In this document: one piece after another, positions 1 to 8,026 of the stretch
How positions within the stretch are numbered: the first letter of the stretch is position 1
Layout: the number at the start of each line of letters is the position of its first letter
Source: Ostreiculturibacter nitratireducens
GTDB lineage: Bacteria; Pseudomonadota; Alphaproteobacteria; Rhodobacterales; Rhodobacteraceae
Reading direction: 5' to 3'
Assembly: GCF_032670585.1 (NCBI RefSeq)
Contig: NZ_JAVQHL010000002.1
Span: forward strand, 372,001-436,000
DNA: 64,000 bases
Notes under the pieces: model-generated
Databases searched by the model: none
What the model was told of the DNA's origin: nothing
What the model saw: the letters and a program-made list of their open reading frames with translations, nothing else
Position numbers and translations under genes: made by a program

Positions 1-449
1 AGGGGGATTTGCCCGTTCGGATCGAGAAAGGACGACACCGTCTCAAGGCTTGCCGGGTTGAGGACGACGCTTATCGGCGTGTCGGCAATTTCCGCCGCCA
101 GGGGACCCAAAGCCTCCAGCACGATCGGCCCGATCGACTGTCGCGCAACCGCCGGCAGGACCTTTGCCACCATTTCCTGCAACAGCGGCTCCATCGCGCG
201 CAGAACATGGATGCGAGCTTCATGATAGCTGAAGGACAGGTCGAGCATGTTACGCGCGAGGTCGGCGCGGAGCCTTGAGCCCTCATTCTCCTGCGCCGCG
301 ACAGCGTCGTCCCAGCCGGCTGTGTAACCTTTTTCGAAGGCCGCGAGCCGCAACTCTTCGCGATCGGTGACGGTCATCTGCAACCGGTCCCCGTCGTCGG
401 ACGTCTCGGGCGCGGAGAAATCCTCGAGTCGCAGTCGGGACCCGGTCAT
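1..449 (-). CDS. fliH: FliH-like flagellar export protein (partial, C-terminus off the left edge)
   Basis: An open frame begins with ATG at 449 and stays open to the window edge, giving 149 residues of a longer protein. Its start overlaps the fliF stop as ATGA, so the two are translationally coupled. The N-terminal part is acidic, followed by a helical stretch around residues 33-50 (FEKGYTAGWDDAVAAQ) and the motif ARNMLDLSFSYHEAR. This looks like the alphaproteobacterial FliH group, the regulator of the FliI ATPase in the export apparatus. FliH sequences diverge strongly, so the name rests on position after fliF and general resemblance. FliG would be another expected neighbour, but the sequence does not look like FliG. 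Confidence 0.7.
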   Translation of the reverse strand, partial: MTGSRLRLEDFSAPETSDDGDRLQMTVTDREELRLAAFEKGYTAGWDDAVAAQENEGSRLRADLARNMLDLSFSYHEARIHVLRAMEPLLQEMVAKVLPAVARQSIGPIVLEALGPLAAEIADTPISVVLNPASLETVSSFLDPNGQIP

Positions 450-2086
450 GCCCGCTCCTCCTGATCTTCCATCCAGCCCCGAAGTATCTGGACCGTTTCG
501 GCCTGCCGCTCTTCGATCAGGCGGCGAAGGCGGGCGACGGGATCTTCGTTCTGTCCGGCGCCGAAGCCGCCGAAGTCGCCCGTGCCCATGGCGATCGGTA
601 CGCCTTGGCTCGATACGTCAGCGAAATCGGATACCACGGGCATGTTCCCCGGGATAAAGGCGCCGTCGTCGATCTCCCCGGTCAGCGCCCCGGCGGAGCC
701 CGGGGCCAGCCCGCCAGGAGGCGGCAGCGTGGCAATGCGGGAGACGCGCCCGGACAGGAGAATCGGGCGAAGGACGAAAAGGCCGAGTATCAGCGCGACG
801 ATCGCGAGAACGGCGAATTGAACGAGGCTCATCGCGTCGACGTCGAGCGATTGGAGGAAGTCCGACGCGGCTTCCGATCCCTCTGGGGCGAAGGGTTCGA
901 AGGGCATCGACTTCAGGGTGATGACATCGCCCCGCGCCTCGTCGAAGCCGACCGCCGAAGCCACGAGGTCCTTCAGCGCCGCGAGCTCTTCCTCGGAGCG
1001 GGGCTCCCAAGTCGGCATGCCGCTGGCATCCACCTTTTCAATCCCGTCGACCATCACGGCGACCGTCAGCCGTTTGACGGCGCCCGGCGACCTGAGAAGC
1101 TCGCGCGTGCTTTCGGAAACCTCGAAATTGGTGCGTTCCCGCGTCTCGGAAGCTTCGCTCTGCGAAGAGCCGCCAGACCCCGGCGCCGCGCCCTGTGGCA
1201 GGTTCGATGCCACGGTGACCGCACCGCCGCGCGAATCGTTCGCCGTGTTCGTCCGTTCTTCGGTGTCGGTCGATATGGCGACCCGGCTGTTCGGGTCGAA
1301 GGTGCGCTCCGTGATGGCCTCCCTTTCGGTCACGGTTTCGACGGAAACCTCGACCACCGCATTCCCGTATCCGACGCGTGCCTCGAGCAGCCTTTCCACG
1401 TTGCGCTTCAGTTCCGCCGCCCGGTCATCGCCGCTGGGCGCGGAGGACTCGTCCCCGCTCAGCACCAGCCCTGCCTCGCCGTCGATCACGGACACGTCTT
1501 CGGGCGACATTCCGGCGACTGCTGCCGCGACCAGGTATCTCAGCGCTTTCGCATGCGCGGGAGACAGGCCCTCGCCGTTGGTCGAGACGCTGACGGAGGC
1601 CGTGGTCCGGGCGTCGCGCCGGAAAGGCTGGCCAGACGGCGTCGCGATGTGCACGCGCGCGGAGCGGATATGAGGGCTCGACACGATCGTCCTGGCGAGT
1701 TCGCCCTCCTTCGCGCGCCAGTACGCGGCGTCGAACATCTGCGACGTCGTTCCGAACCCGGAGAGCGTGTCGAGAAGCTCGTATCCCGCCCCGCCATTTG
1801 CCGGCAGGCCTTCCGCCGCCAGCGTCATCCGCAGCTGATCGCGGTCGGCGGCCGGAACATGGATCGAATCGCCCCTGACCTCGTATGGCACGCCGCGCTG
1901 GTCGAGCGCCGTCACCACCTCCCCCGCCCGCGCGGAATCGAGCCCGGCGTAAAGGAGCGCCATCGAGGGTCTGGAGACCAGGTTCGACAGGAGGATGACC
2001 GCCGCGAACATCGCCACTGTCGCCACGGCCACGATCACCCGCTTCCTTGGATCGAGCACTTGCCAGAGAGAAGTCAGCTGCTGCAA
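446..2086 (-). CDS. fliF: Flagellar MS-ring protein FliF
   Basis: FliF forms the membrane-embedded MS ring that houses the export gate and carries the C ring. The protein is 546 aa. A hydrophobic segment lies near residues 17-37, then the ring-building motifs (ALLYAGLDSARAGEV, and ISVPSGQPFRRD-like sequence), a long low-complexity linker, a second membrane segment near residues 430-450 (VQFAVLAIVALILGLFVL), and a C-terminal tail (LRGWMEDQEE) of the kind that binds FliG. I start at TTG 2086 because AAGGAGG sits six bases upstream; an upstream in-frame ATG at 2119 would add 11 basic residues and has no comparable site. fliH follows with an ATGA overlap. The gene diverges from fliL. Confidence 0.95.
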   Translation of the reverse strand: MQQLTSLWQVLDPRKRVIVAVATVAMFAAVILLSNLVSRPSMALLYAGLDSARAGEVVTALDQRGVPYEVRGDSIHVPAADRDQLRMTLAAEGLPANGGAGYELLDTLSGFGTTSQMFDAAYWRAKEGELARTIVSSPHIRSARVHIATPSGQPFRRDARTTASVSVSTNGEGLSPAHAKALRYLVAAAVAGMSPEDVSVIDGEAGLVLSGDESSAPSGDDRAAELKRNVERLLEARVGYGNAVVEVSVETVTEREAITERTFDPNSRVAISTDTEERTNTANDSRGGAVTVASNLPQGAAPGSGGSSQSEASETRERTNFEVSESTRELLRSPGAVKRLTVAVMVDGIEKVDASGMPTWEPRSEEELAALKDLVASAVGFDEARGDVITLKSMPFEPFAPEGSEAASDFLQSLDVDAMSLVQFAVLAIVALILGLFVLRPILLSGRVSRIATLPPPGGLAPGSAGALTGEIDDGAFIPGNMPVVSDFADVSSQGVPIAMGTGDFGGFGAGQNEDPVARLRRLIEERQAETVQILRGWMEDQEERA

Positions 2087-2144
2087 TGCGCACCTCCTTC
2101 GAGCGGATTTCTTCCGCACGTTCCCGATGCTTGGACGATCGCGC

Positions 2145-2159
2145 TTAACAATCGGTTAG
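2145..2159. promoter_or_regulatory. CtrA-like dyad between fliF and fliL
   Basis: TTAA, seven bases, then TTAG. This matches the alphaproteobacterial CtrA consensus TTAA-N7-TTAA at seven of eight positions. It lies in the 121-bp divergent gap between fliF and fliL, where a master motility regulator would be expected to act. Binding is inferred. Confidence 0.5.
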
Positions 2160-2207
2160 CTCCCTCGGGGCTATACGGGACACCTGGCGAATGGAGGCGG
2201 AGGTTCC

Positions 2208-2693
2208 ATGGCGGCTCCGGATGGCACGGCCGGCGAGGCCTCGAAAAAGCGGTCGAAGCTTCCCCTGATGCTTGGGCTGGCGCTCATGCTTGCGCTGGGC
2301 GCCGGCAGTTTCTTCGCTGTCTATTCCGGCATCCTGTTCGGGCATGCCGGCGATCGAGCGGATGATCATGCGCCTCAGGTCGAAGCCTTGCCCGACATCG
2401 CTTTTGTGGCCGTCGATCCCCTCGTGATCACTCTCGGGGCGGGCAATTCGACACGGCATCTGCGGTTCAGCGCACAGATTGAGGTTCCCAAGCAGTACCA
2501 GGGCGACGTGGCTCTGTTGCTGCCCCGAATCCTCGACGTGCTGAACGGCTATCTGCGCGCCGTCGACGCCAGGCTGTTCGACGACCCGTCGGCGCTGATG
2601 CGGCTTCGCGCGCAGATGCTGAGACGCGTCCAGATCGTCACGGGAGAGGGTCGTGTGCGCGATCTTCTCGTTACCGAATTCGTGCTGAACTGA
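2208..2693 (+). CDS. fliL: Flagellar basal body-associated protein FliL
   Basis: FliL is a single-pass inner-membrane protein that rings the stator and supports torque. The 161-aa protein has a short cytoplasmic N-terminus, a membrane segment at about residues 22-44 (LPLMLGLALMLALGAGSFFAV), and a periplasmic domain with the family features FVAVDPLVITLG and RHLRFSAQIEV and a C-terminal LLVTEFVLN. GGAGG precedes the ATG. It opens a rightward operon with the stator genes. A second FliL-like gene lies at 12415-12909, so this genome segment has two. Confidence 0.93.
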   Translation: MAAPDGTAGEASKKRSKLPLMLGLALMLALGAGSFFAVYSGILFGHAGDRADDHAPQVEALPDIAFVAVDPLVITLGAGNSTRHLRFSAQIEVPKQYQGDVALLLPRILDVLNGYLRAVDARLFDDPSALMRLRAQMLRRVQIVTGEGRVRDLLVTEFVLN

Positions 2694-2704
2694 GGGAGAA
2701 TCCG

Positions 2705-3079
2705 ATGCAGTTCATCGCTGACGTCCTTCTTGGAGCCGGGGCTCTCGGCGCGGCCGTCTATTGCTTCGTGCTCGCGCGGCGGCTGAAGCAATTCAATCAG
2801 CTCGAAAACGGGATGGGGGGCGCAATCGCCGTTCTGTCGGCGCAGGTCGACGACATGACGAAGGCGCTGGAGCAGGCGCGGGCCACGGCGTCGGCCTCGG
2901 CGAACTCGCTCGAATCGCTTACCGCGCGCGCCGAGGCCGCCGCCGAGCGGCTGGAGCTACTCATGGCCTCGCTGCACGACCTGCCCGATCCCGAACCTGG
3001 GGAAAACGGCCGGAGGATGCGGGTGCTGCGACGGCGTGCGCGCCATGAGGGCTCGGCGCCCCTGGAGGCGGCGGAATGA
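2705..3079 (+). CDS. DUF6468-like flagellar-cluster protein
   Basis: A 124-aa protein with one N-terminal membrane segment (residues 4-24), then a coiled-coil-prone region (residues 28-92) with the run IAVLSAQVDDMTKALEQA, and a basic tail. Small proteins of this shape sit between fliL and motE in many alphaproteobacterial flagellar clusters and are grouped as DUF6468; their function is unknown. The start has a GGGAGA site, and the stop overlaps motE as ATGA. I infer an accessory role at the stator or basal body from position only. Confidence 0.7.
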   Translation: MQFIADVLLGAGALGAAVYCFVLARRLKQFNQLENGMGGAIAVLSAQVDDMTKALEQARATASASANSLESLTARAEAAAERLELLMASLHDLPDPEPGENGRRMRVLRRRARHEGSAPLEAAE

Positions 3080-3687
3080 GTGGCGGGCGGAAGTCCGGCG
3101 TTCCGGCACCCGCCGGACGACGCGGCGCCCGCCGCGGGGGGCGGGGCGTCCTTCTGGTCATTGCGACCTTTCTAGCAGCTTCCGGCTTGATCCATCTCGG
3201 GGGAAGCGCGGGGTCGGCTCTCGCGAATGTCGACGGTGCGGCGGCGCCCGCCGCGGAGCCTGCCGCGTGCGAGCCAGAGGGAGGCGCGCTTGCGATGCTT
3301 GAGGCGCTCAAGGCGCGAGAGGCGCGGCTTGTCGAGCGGGAGGCGGCTCTCGCCGACCGGACGCAGGCGCTCTCGCTCGCCGAGACGAAGATCGAAGAAC
3401 GGATTGCCGTGCTCATAGCCGCGGAGGAAGAACTCGCGGCGACGATGGCGATGGCGGAACAGGCGTCGGAGGCGGACGTGGCGAAGCTCACGGCTGTCTA
3501 CGAAAGCATGAAACCGAAGGAGGCCGCGCCTCTGTTCGAGGAAATGGCGCCGGACTTCGCGGCCGGATTCCTCGCGCGGATGCGGCCCGACGCGGCCGCC
3601 GCGATCATGGCCGGGCTCGAACCCAGGACCGCCTACACGATCAGCGCGGTCCTCGCGGGGCGAAATGCCGCCGCGCCGAAGGATTGA
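3076..3687 (+). CDS. motE: MotE-like stator accessory protein (MgtE N-domain type)
   Basis: A 203-aa protein with a basic N-terminus, a membrane or signal segment at about residues 25-47 (VLLVIATFLAASGLIHLGG), a long charged coiled coil (residues 70-125), and a C-terminal helical domain like the MgtE intracellular N domain (YESMKPKEAAPLFEEM, FLARMRPDAAAAIMAGL). MotE in rhizobia is a periplasmic partner that stabilises MotC. Its position just before motA and next to a large exported protein fits the same role. ATGA overlap with the gene before it. Confidence 0.8.
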   Translation: MSGGRKSGVPAPAGRRGARRGGRGVLLVIATFLAASGLIHLGGSAGSALANVDGAAAPAAEPAACEPEGGALAMLEALKAREARLVEREAALADRTQALSLAETKIEERIAVLIAAEEELAATMAMAEQASEADVAKLTAVYESMKPKEAAPLFEEMAPDFAAGFLARMRPDAAAAIMAGLEPRTAYTISAVLAGRNAAAPKD

Positions 3688-3761
3688 CCGCGAGGAAGGA
3701 TTCTTAACCCCGACCTGCAAGGCTTGCGTTCGCATGTCTGGGCGCTGAATGGAGAGGTGAG

Positions 3762-4631
3762 ATGATCGGCATCGTCGGGATCGTGATCATCTTCGTCATG
3801 GTCTTCGGGGGCTACACCCTGCACGGGGGCAAGCTCGGCATCGTCCTCGAGGCGGCGCCCTGGGAGCTCATCATGATCGGCGGTGCCGCTGCCGGGGCCT
3901 TCGTCCTGTCCAACGATGTGGCCGCCATCAAGCAGACGATGCGGGACATCGGGAAGGTCTTCAAGGGTCCGAAATGGAAGCCGCAGGACTACCGCGACCT
4001 GCTCTGCCTTCTGTTCGAACTGATCCGGCTGGCCCGCCAGAACCCGGTCGCCATCGAAGAGCACATAGAGGCGCCGGAAACTTCCTCCATCTTCGGGAAG
4101 TACCCGAAAATCGTCCATGACCACGAGGCCGTGGAACTGATCTGCGACACCATGCGTGCGGCTTCGATGAACTACGACGATCCGCACCAGGTCGAGGAGG
4201 TTCTTGAAAAGCAGCTCGAGGCGAACTTGCACCACGCGCTGCATTCGAGCCACGCGCTGCAGTCGATTGCCGATGGCATGCCCGCTCTCGGCATCGTCGC
4301 CGCAGTTCTCGGGGTGATCAAGACGATGGGCTCGATCGATCAGCCTCCCGAAATCCTCGGCGCGATGATCGGTTCGGCGCTGGTCGGAACGTTCATGGGC
4401 GTCTTCATGGCCTATGGCCTCGTTGGCCCCTTCGCCAGCAAGGTGAAGACCGTGGTCGAGGAAGACAGCCACTTCTACAAGCTGATCCGGGAAGTGCTCG
4501 TCGCGAACCTGCACAACCACGCGACGAACATCTGCATAGAGGTCGGCCGCCAGAACACGCCGCATCATATCAGGCCGAAGTTCTCGGACCTGGAAGAGGC
4601 GCTCAAGGGCATCAAGCAGGATGCTGCATGA
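3762..4631 (+). CDS. motA: Flagellar motor stator protein MotA
   Basis: MotA is the proton-channel subunit of the stator. The protein is 289 aa with four predicted membrane segments: two near the N-terminus (IVGIVIIFVMVFGGYTL; WELIMIGGAAAGAFVL) and two near residues 170-230 (PALGIVAAVLGVIKTM; GSALVGTFMGVFMAYGLVG). The cytoplasmic loop between them carries the charged torque-generating region. GGAGAGGTGAG precedes the ATG. A TTAACC half-site at 3704-3709 lies in the 74-bp gap after motE, possibly a CtrA half-site. MotB, its obligatory partner, is not the next gene, which is unusual outside this bacterial group. Confidence 0.95.
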   Translation: MIGIVGIVIIFVMVFGGYTLHGGKLGIVLEAAPWELIMIGGAAAGAFVLSNDVAAIKQTMRDIGKVFKGPKWKPQDYRDLLCLLFELIRLARQNPVAIEEHIEAPETSSIFGKYPKIVHDHEAVELICDTMRAASMNYDDPHQVEEVLEKQLEANLHHALHSSHALQSIADGMPALGIVAAVLGVIKTMGSIDQPPEILGAMIGSALVGTFMGVFMAYGLVGPFASKVKTVVEEDSHFYKLIREVLVANLHNHATNICIEVGRQNTPHHIRPKFSDLEEALKGIKQDAA

Positions 4632-7135
4632 GATTCCTGGCCGCCACCCTGGTTGTCTGGTTCTGCTTCGCGGGTGGTCTTCTGGCGGAGACGATCATCG
4701 TCCGGTCGGGCGAGCATCGCGATTTCACCCGGCTTGTCCTCGAACCGGATCCACCGACGGAATGGACGATGGGCCGGATCGATGGTGGCTACGAACTCAG
4801 GCTGGGCCGCGCCGGTGTCCTGATGGATACCGCCCGCGTGTTCGACAAGATTTCGCGCAAGCGGATCCTGGCCGTCAGCCCGGTGCAGGCGGGATCTGCG
4901 ATCCGGATTTCGGTAGCCGACGGAAGCCACGCAACGGCATTCCAGACGGCGGCCGGTGCGATCGTCATCGACGTGGTTTCCGGGAAGCCCCGAGACGATT
5001 CCCCTTTCGAACGACCTGTCGCGAGCACCGAGGTTGGAAACGAGGTGCCTGCCGAAGACGTCGAGGAGGCAGCCCATGCTGACGTGGGACCCGCAGCGGA
5101 ACCAGGGCCTTCGGCGATGCCGGCCACGGCGGGCGGCATCGCCTTTCTTACGGATATGAAGCCGCGAACGACTCAGGAACCCGATCCACGATTGGCACTC
5201 TATCGGGCCGGGCAGGAGGAGGCGGTCGTGGAAGCCGAAGATCCGGGACCTCTGGAGAATCCGGCCGAGATCACGGAGGCTGAACCTTCTGAACCACGCC
5301 GTCCCCGCGTTGCCGATGCCGAGGCGGACTTGCTGGCGCAGCTCGCCCGCGCGGCGACCCAGGGCCTGATCGATCCCGCAGCCGCCTCGAAAGGGGCTTC
5401 GGCATCTCCCGCGTCCGCCGACCGCCAGGCAGACGTCGGCATCGGGATGGGAATGGCCGAGACCGCGCGGAGCGGAGTAGACGCAGACCCGGAGGCCCGA
5501 CCCGGCGAACCGCCCGATCGGCTTTCGGATTCCATCGATGCGTTTCGAAGCGGTGTGCGCGTCGAAACGAGCATTGACCGCGAAGCCCTTTCGCGCCTCG
5601 ACACGCCGGCGGTCACGGCTGAGGGTCGCGCCTGCCTCGGCAACGACGCCCTGGCGATATCGGATTGGGCGGATGAGAGACCCTTCGCGCTACAGTTGGC
5701 CGAAGCCCGCGCCGCCCTCGTGGGGGAATTCGACATCCCGGTCCCCGAGGCCAGGGATCATCTCGCGAGGCTTTATCTGCATTTCGGCTTCGGGGCGGAA
5801 GCGATGGCGGTTCAGAGGGCCTTCGGCGACATACCGGGGGACGGTCCTCTCCTGAATGAAATCGCCAGTATTCTCGAGGAAGGCCATGGATCGCCGACCG
5901 GGCCGTTTTCGGGCATGGCGGACTGCGATACGGCGGCATCCCTTTGGGCCGTTCTGGCGGCGACCCGGCTCGATCCCGGTGACACCTTGAACCACGGCGC
6001 GATACTCAGGACCTTTTCCGGCCTTCCGTTGCACCTGCGCCGGCAGTTTGGCGTAGAACTGTCGAACCGCTTCCTCGGCATCGGTAGAGCGGATGTCGCC
6101 AGAGGGATCCGAGACGCGATCGCACGCGCGCCGGGCGAACACGGGGCCACAGTGTCGATGATGGATGCACGACTTGAACTTGCGCGCGGAGAGACGGATG
6201 CCGCAGAAGAACTGCTCGAAGACATCGTTTCCGAGGACGGACCGATGTCGCCCGAAGCGATCCTTCTTGCCATTGGCTCTCGCCTCGATCGTGGCGCGGC
6301 GGTGGAACCGCGGCTCGTGGAGGTTGCCTCGGTTCTGGCCTTCGAACACCGCGGGTCGGCGGTTGGTCCGGATCTCTCCCGCGCGCATGTCCTTGCACTC
6401 GCGGCGGACGAACGGTTCGCCGAGGCGTTCCAGGAATTGAAGCATTGGCGCAAGTTCGGCGCCACGCGTCTGCAGGAGGAGACGGCGAGCGCGCTGTTCT
6501 TGCGGCTCGCGCGGTTTGGGAGCGATGAGGAGTTGATCACTCGGTACTTCGAGAACCACGATCTTCTCGATCCGGTGGCTGCGCCCGTCGAACTGAGGTT
6601 GGCGCTATCAGAACGGCTGCTCGACCAGGGCTTCACGGAAGAAGCTCGGCGCGTCTTGGGGTCGGACGCCGAGGAGACGGAAACGGGACGCCTTTTCCTC
6701 GCGCGGGCAGCTCTGGTCGACTTCGAACCTGGGGCGGCGCTGCGGCACCTTGCGGGAATGACGGGAGTCGCCGCCATGCGCATGCGCGGCGACGGGCTGA
6801 GCCGGCTTGGCCGTCACAAAGAGGCGTCCGCAGCCTATCTTGCCGCCGGAGAGGAGGCCATGGCAGGGTCCGCAGCCTGGCGCGCCGGCGACTGGACGCA
6901 GGTCGCGACGCTTGGGTCGGACGCGGAGCGCGCGGTCGTTCAGGACCTGGGGCTTCTCCCGGTTGCGGGAGACAGTACGTCGGCGAGCGCCGCAAGGGCC
7001 GAAACGGCGGCATTGGGGACCCTCGCGCGGGATCGCGCCTTGCTCGACTCCAGCCGAGAGGCTCGCAAAGCCCTGGAGGCGCTTCTTGACGAAACGTCCG
7101 GCGTTCTCACGCATTCACCAGGGGCCGTGGAGTGA
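4628..7135 (+). CDS. Large exported protein with AMIN-like N-domain and helical repeats, stator operon
   Basis: I do not recognise a named family. The 835-aa protein has a signal peptide (residues 1-20, ending LLAET), then a beta-rich domain at about residues 21-115 resembling AMIN domains (SGEHRDFTRLVLEP, ISVADGSHATAF), a long acidic low-complexity stretch (about residues 118-330), and a C-terminal half rich in helical, TPR-like sequence (AEAMAVQRAFGDIP, RLGRHKEASAAYLAAGEEA). It overlaps the motA stop as ATGA, so it is translated with the stator. AMIN domains often bind cell-wall components. A MotC-like role, paired with MotE, is a reasonable inference but unproved. No MotB OmpA-type domain is visible. 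Confidence 0.75.
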   Translation: MRFLAATLVVWFCFAGGLLAETIIVRSGEHRDFTRLVLEPDPPTEWTMGRIDGGYELRLGRAGVLMDTARVFDKISRKRILAVSPVQAGSAIRISVADGSHATAFQTAAGAIVIDVVSGKPRDDSPFERPVASTEVGNEVPAEDVEEAAHADVGPAAEPGPSAMPATAGGIAFLTDMKPRTTQEPDPRLALYRAGQEEAVVEAEDPGPLENPAEITEAEPSEPRRPRVADAEADLLAQLARAATQGLIDPAAASKGASASPASADRQADVGIGMGMAETARSGVDADPEARPGEPPDRLSDSIDAFRSGVRVETSIDREALSRLDTPAVTAEGRACLGNDALAISDWADERPFALQLAEARAALVGEFDIPVPEARDHLARLYLHFGFGAEAMAVQRAFGDIPGDGPLLNEIASILEEGHGSPTGPFSGMADCDTAASLWAVLAATRLDPGDTLNHGAILRTFSGLPLHLRRQFGVELSNRFLGIGRADVARGIRDAIARAPGEHGATVSMMDARLELARGETDAAEELLEDIVSEDGPMSPEAILLAIGSRLDRGAAVEPRLVEVASVLAFEHRGSAVGPDLSRAHVLALAADERFAEAFQELKHWRKFGATRLQEETASALFLRLARFGSDEELITRYFENHDLLDPVAAPVELRLALSERLLDQGFTEEARRVLGSDAEETETGRLFLARAALVDFEPGAALRHLAGMTGVAAMRMRGDGLSRLGRHKEASAAYLAAGEEAMAGSAAWRAGDWTQVATLGSDAERAVVQDLGLLPVAGDSTSASAARAETAALGTLARDRALLDSSREARKALEALLDETSGVLTHSPGAVE

Positions 7136-7219
7136 AACCTGGTCGGGGCTAACCGAATCTAAACCAGCTGGCCGCAATCTGGATCGGGTGAGCGGCAAGA
7201 ATGCAGCGGTTTGGAAAGA

Positions 7220-8026
7220 ATGCCAGAATCAGCGGAATTCACAGGCCAATTTCGTGCAGCGGTGCGCCGCGTCCTTTTGTGCGTCGTGGCCCTGATCCTG
7301 GTATCGTCCCCGTCCCTGTCCAGAGATGCCGGCGGGCCGGATCTGTCGCTGATTTGCGAGGATGCCGCGTGGAGAGCATCGACCGCCACGGGAGTGCCGG
7401 TCTCCGTCCTCAAGGCAATCTCGCTGAATGAGACGGGGCGGAAACTAGGCGGCAAGATCCGTCCCTGGCCCTGGACCGTCAACATGGAGGGGAAAGGCCT
7501 CTGGTTCGACACCGAAGGAGAGGCGCGCGCCTATGTCGACGAGCATTTCAAGCGCGGTGCCCGGAGCTTTGACGTCGGCTGCTTCCAGATCAATTACAGA
7601 TGGCATGGGGAGGCGTTTTCCTCGATCGAGGAGATGTTCGACCCGATCGCGAATGCGCTCTACGCCGCCAGGTTCCTCAAGGACCTTCATTCCGAAACCG
7701 GTTCCTGGTCGAAGGCGGCCGGGGCGTATCACTCACGAACTCCCTCATATGCCGAAAAATACGCCGCGCGCTTCGATACCTTCCGCAGCAGGTTCCAGCA
7801 CGAAGACGGAAGCGAAATTCCAGAAATCCCGGACATCGTGCTCGTTGCGAATGGCGGGGTGATCGAAGCCCCGCGGACGGGCGCGGGGCAGCCGCGCCTC
7901 GCCGAGATCCGCGTCAATTCCTACCCGCTCCTGCAAACCGGGAATTCAGGCAGCCTGGGATCCCTCGTGCCGATCGGGGTCGGTGGGGGAACCGCCCTCT
8001 TCGGCCCGCGGAGCGAGGTGAACTGA
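7220..8026 (+). CDS. sltF: Flagellar lytic transglycosylase, SltF-like
   Basis: Predicted peptidoglycan lytic transglycosylase that opens the wall for the growing rod. The protein (268 aa from ATG 7220; an in-frame TTG lies at 7211) has a signal-like segment (residues 16-34) and an SLT fold: the catalytic-Glu region AISLNETGRKLGG, FDVGCFQINYRWHG, and SKAAGAYHSRTPSYAEKY. In Rhodobacter sphaeroides SltF does this job because FlgJ there lacks a muramidase domain. The FlgJ-like protein at 22025-22342 is likewise single-domain, so the two fit. The stop overlaps flhA as TGATG. Confidence 0.85.
   Translation: MPESAEFTGQFRAAVRRVLLCVVALILVSSPSLSRDAGGPDLSLICEDAAWRASTATGVPVSVLKAISLNETGRKLGGKIRPWPWTVNMEGKGLWFDTEGEARAYVDEHFKRGARSFDVGCFQINYRWHGEAFSSIEEMFDPIANALYAARFLKDLHSETGSWSKAAGAYHSRTPSYAEKYAARFDTFRSRFQHEDGSEIPEIPDIVLVANGGVIEAPRTGAGQPRLAEIRVNSYPLLQTGNSGSLGSLVPIGVGGGTALFGPRSEVN

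Noticed and set aside
605..2365. Long plus-strand frame (586 codons) across fliF
   Set aside because: Exact antisense of fliF, Arg/Gly/Pro-rich, no family resemblance; a high-GC shadow.
7146..7165. CTAA-N6-CTAA before sltF as a CtrA site
   Set aside because: Spacing is six bases, not seven, and both halves carry substitutions.
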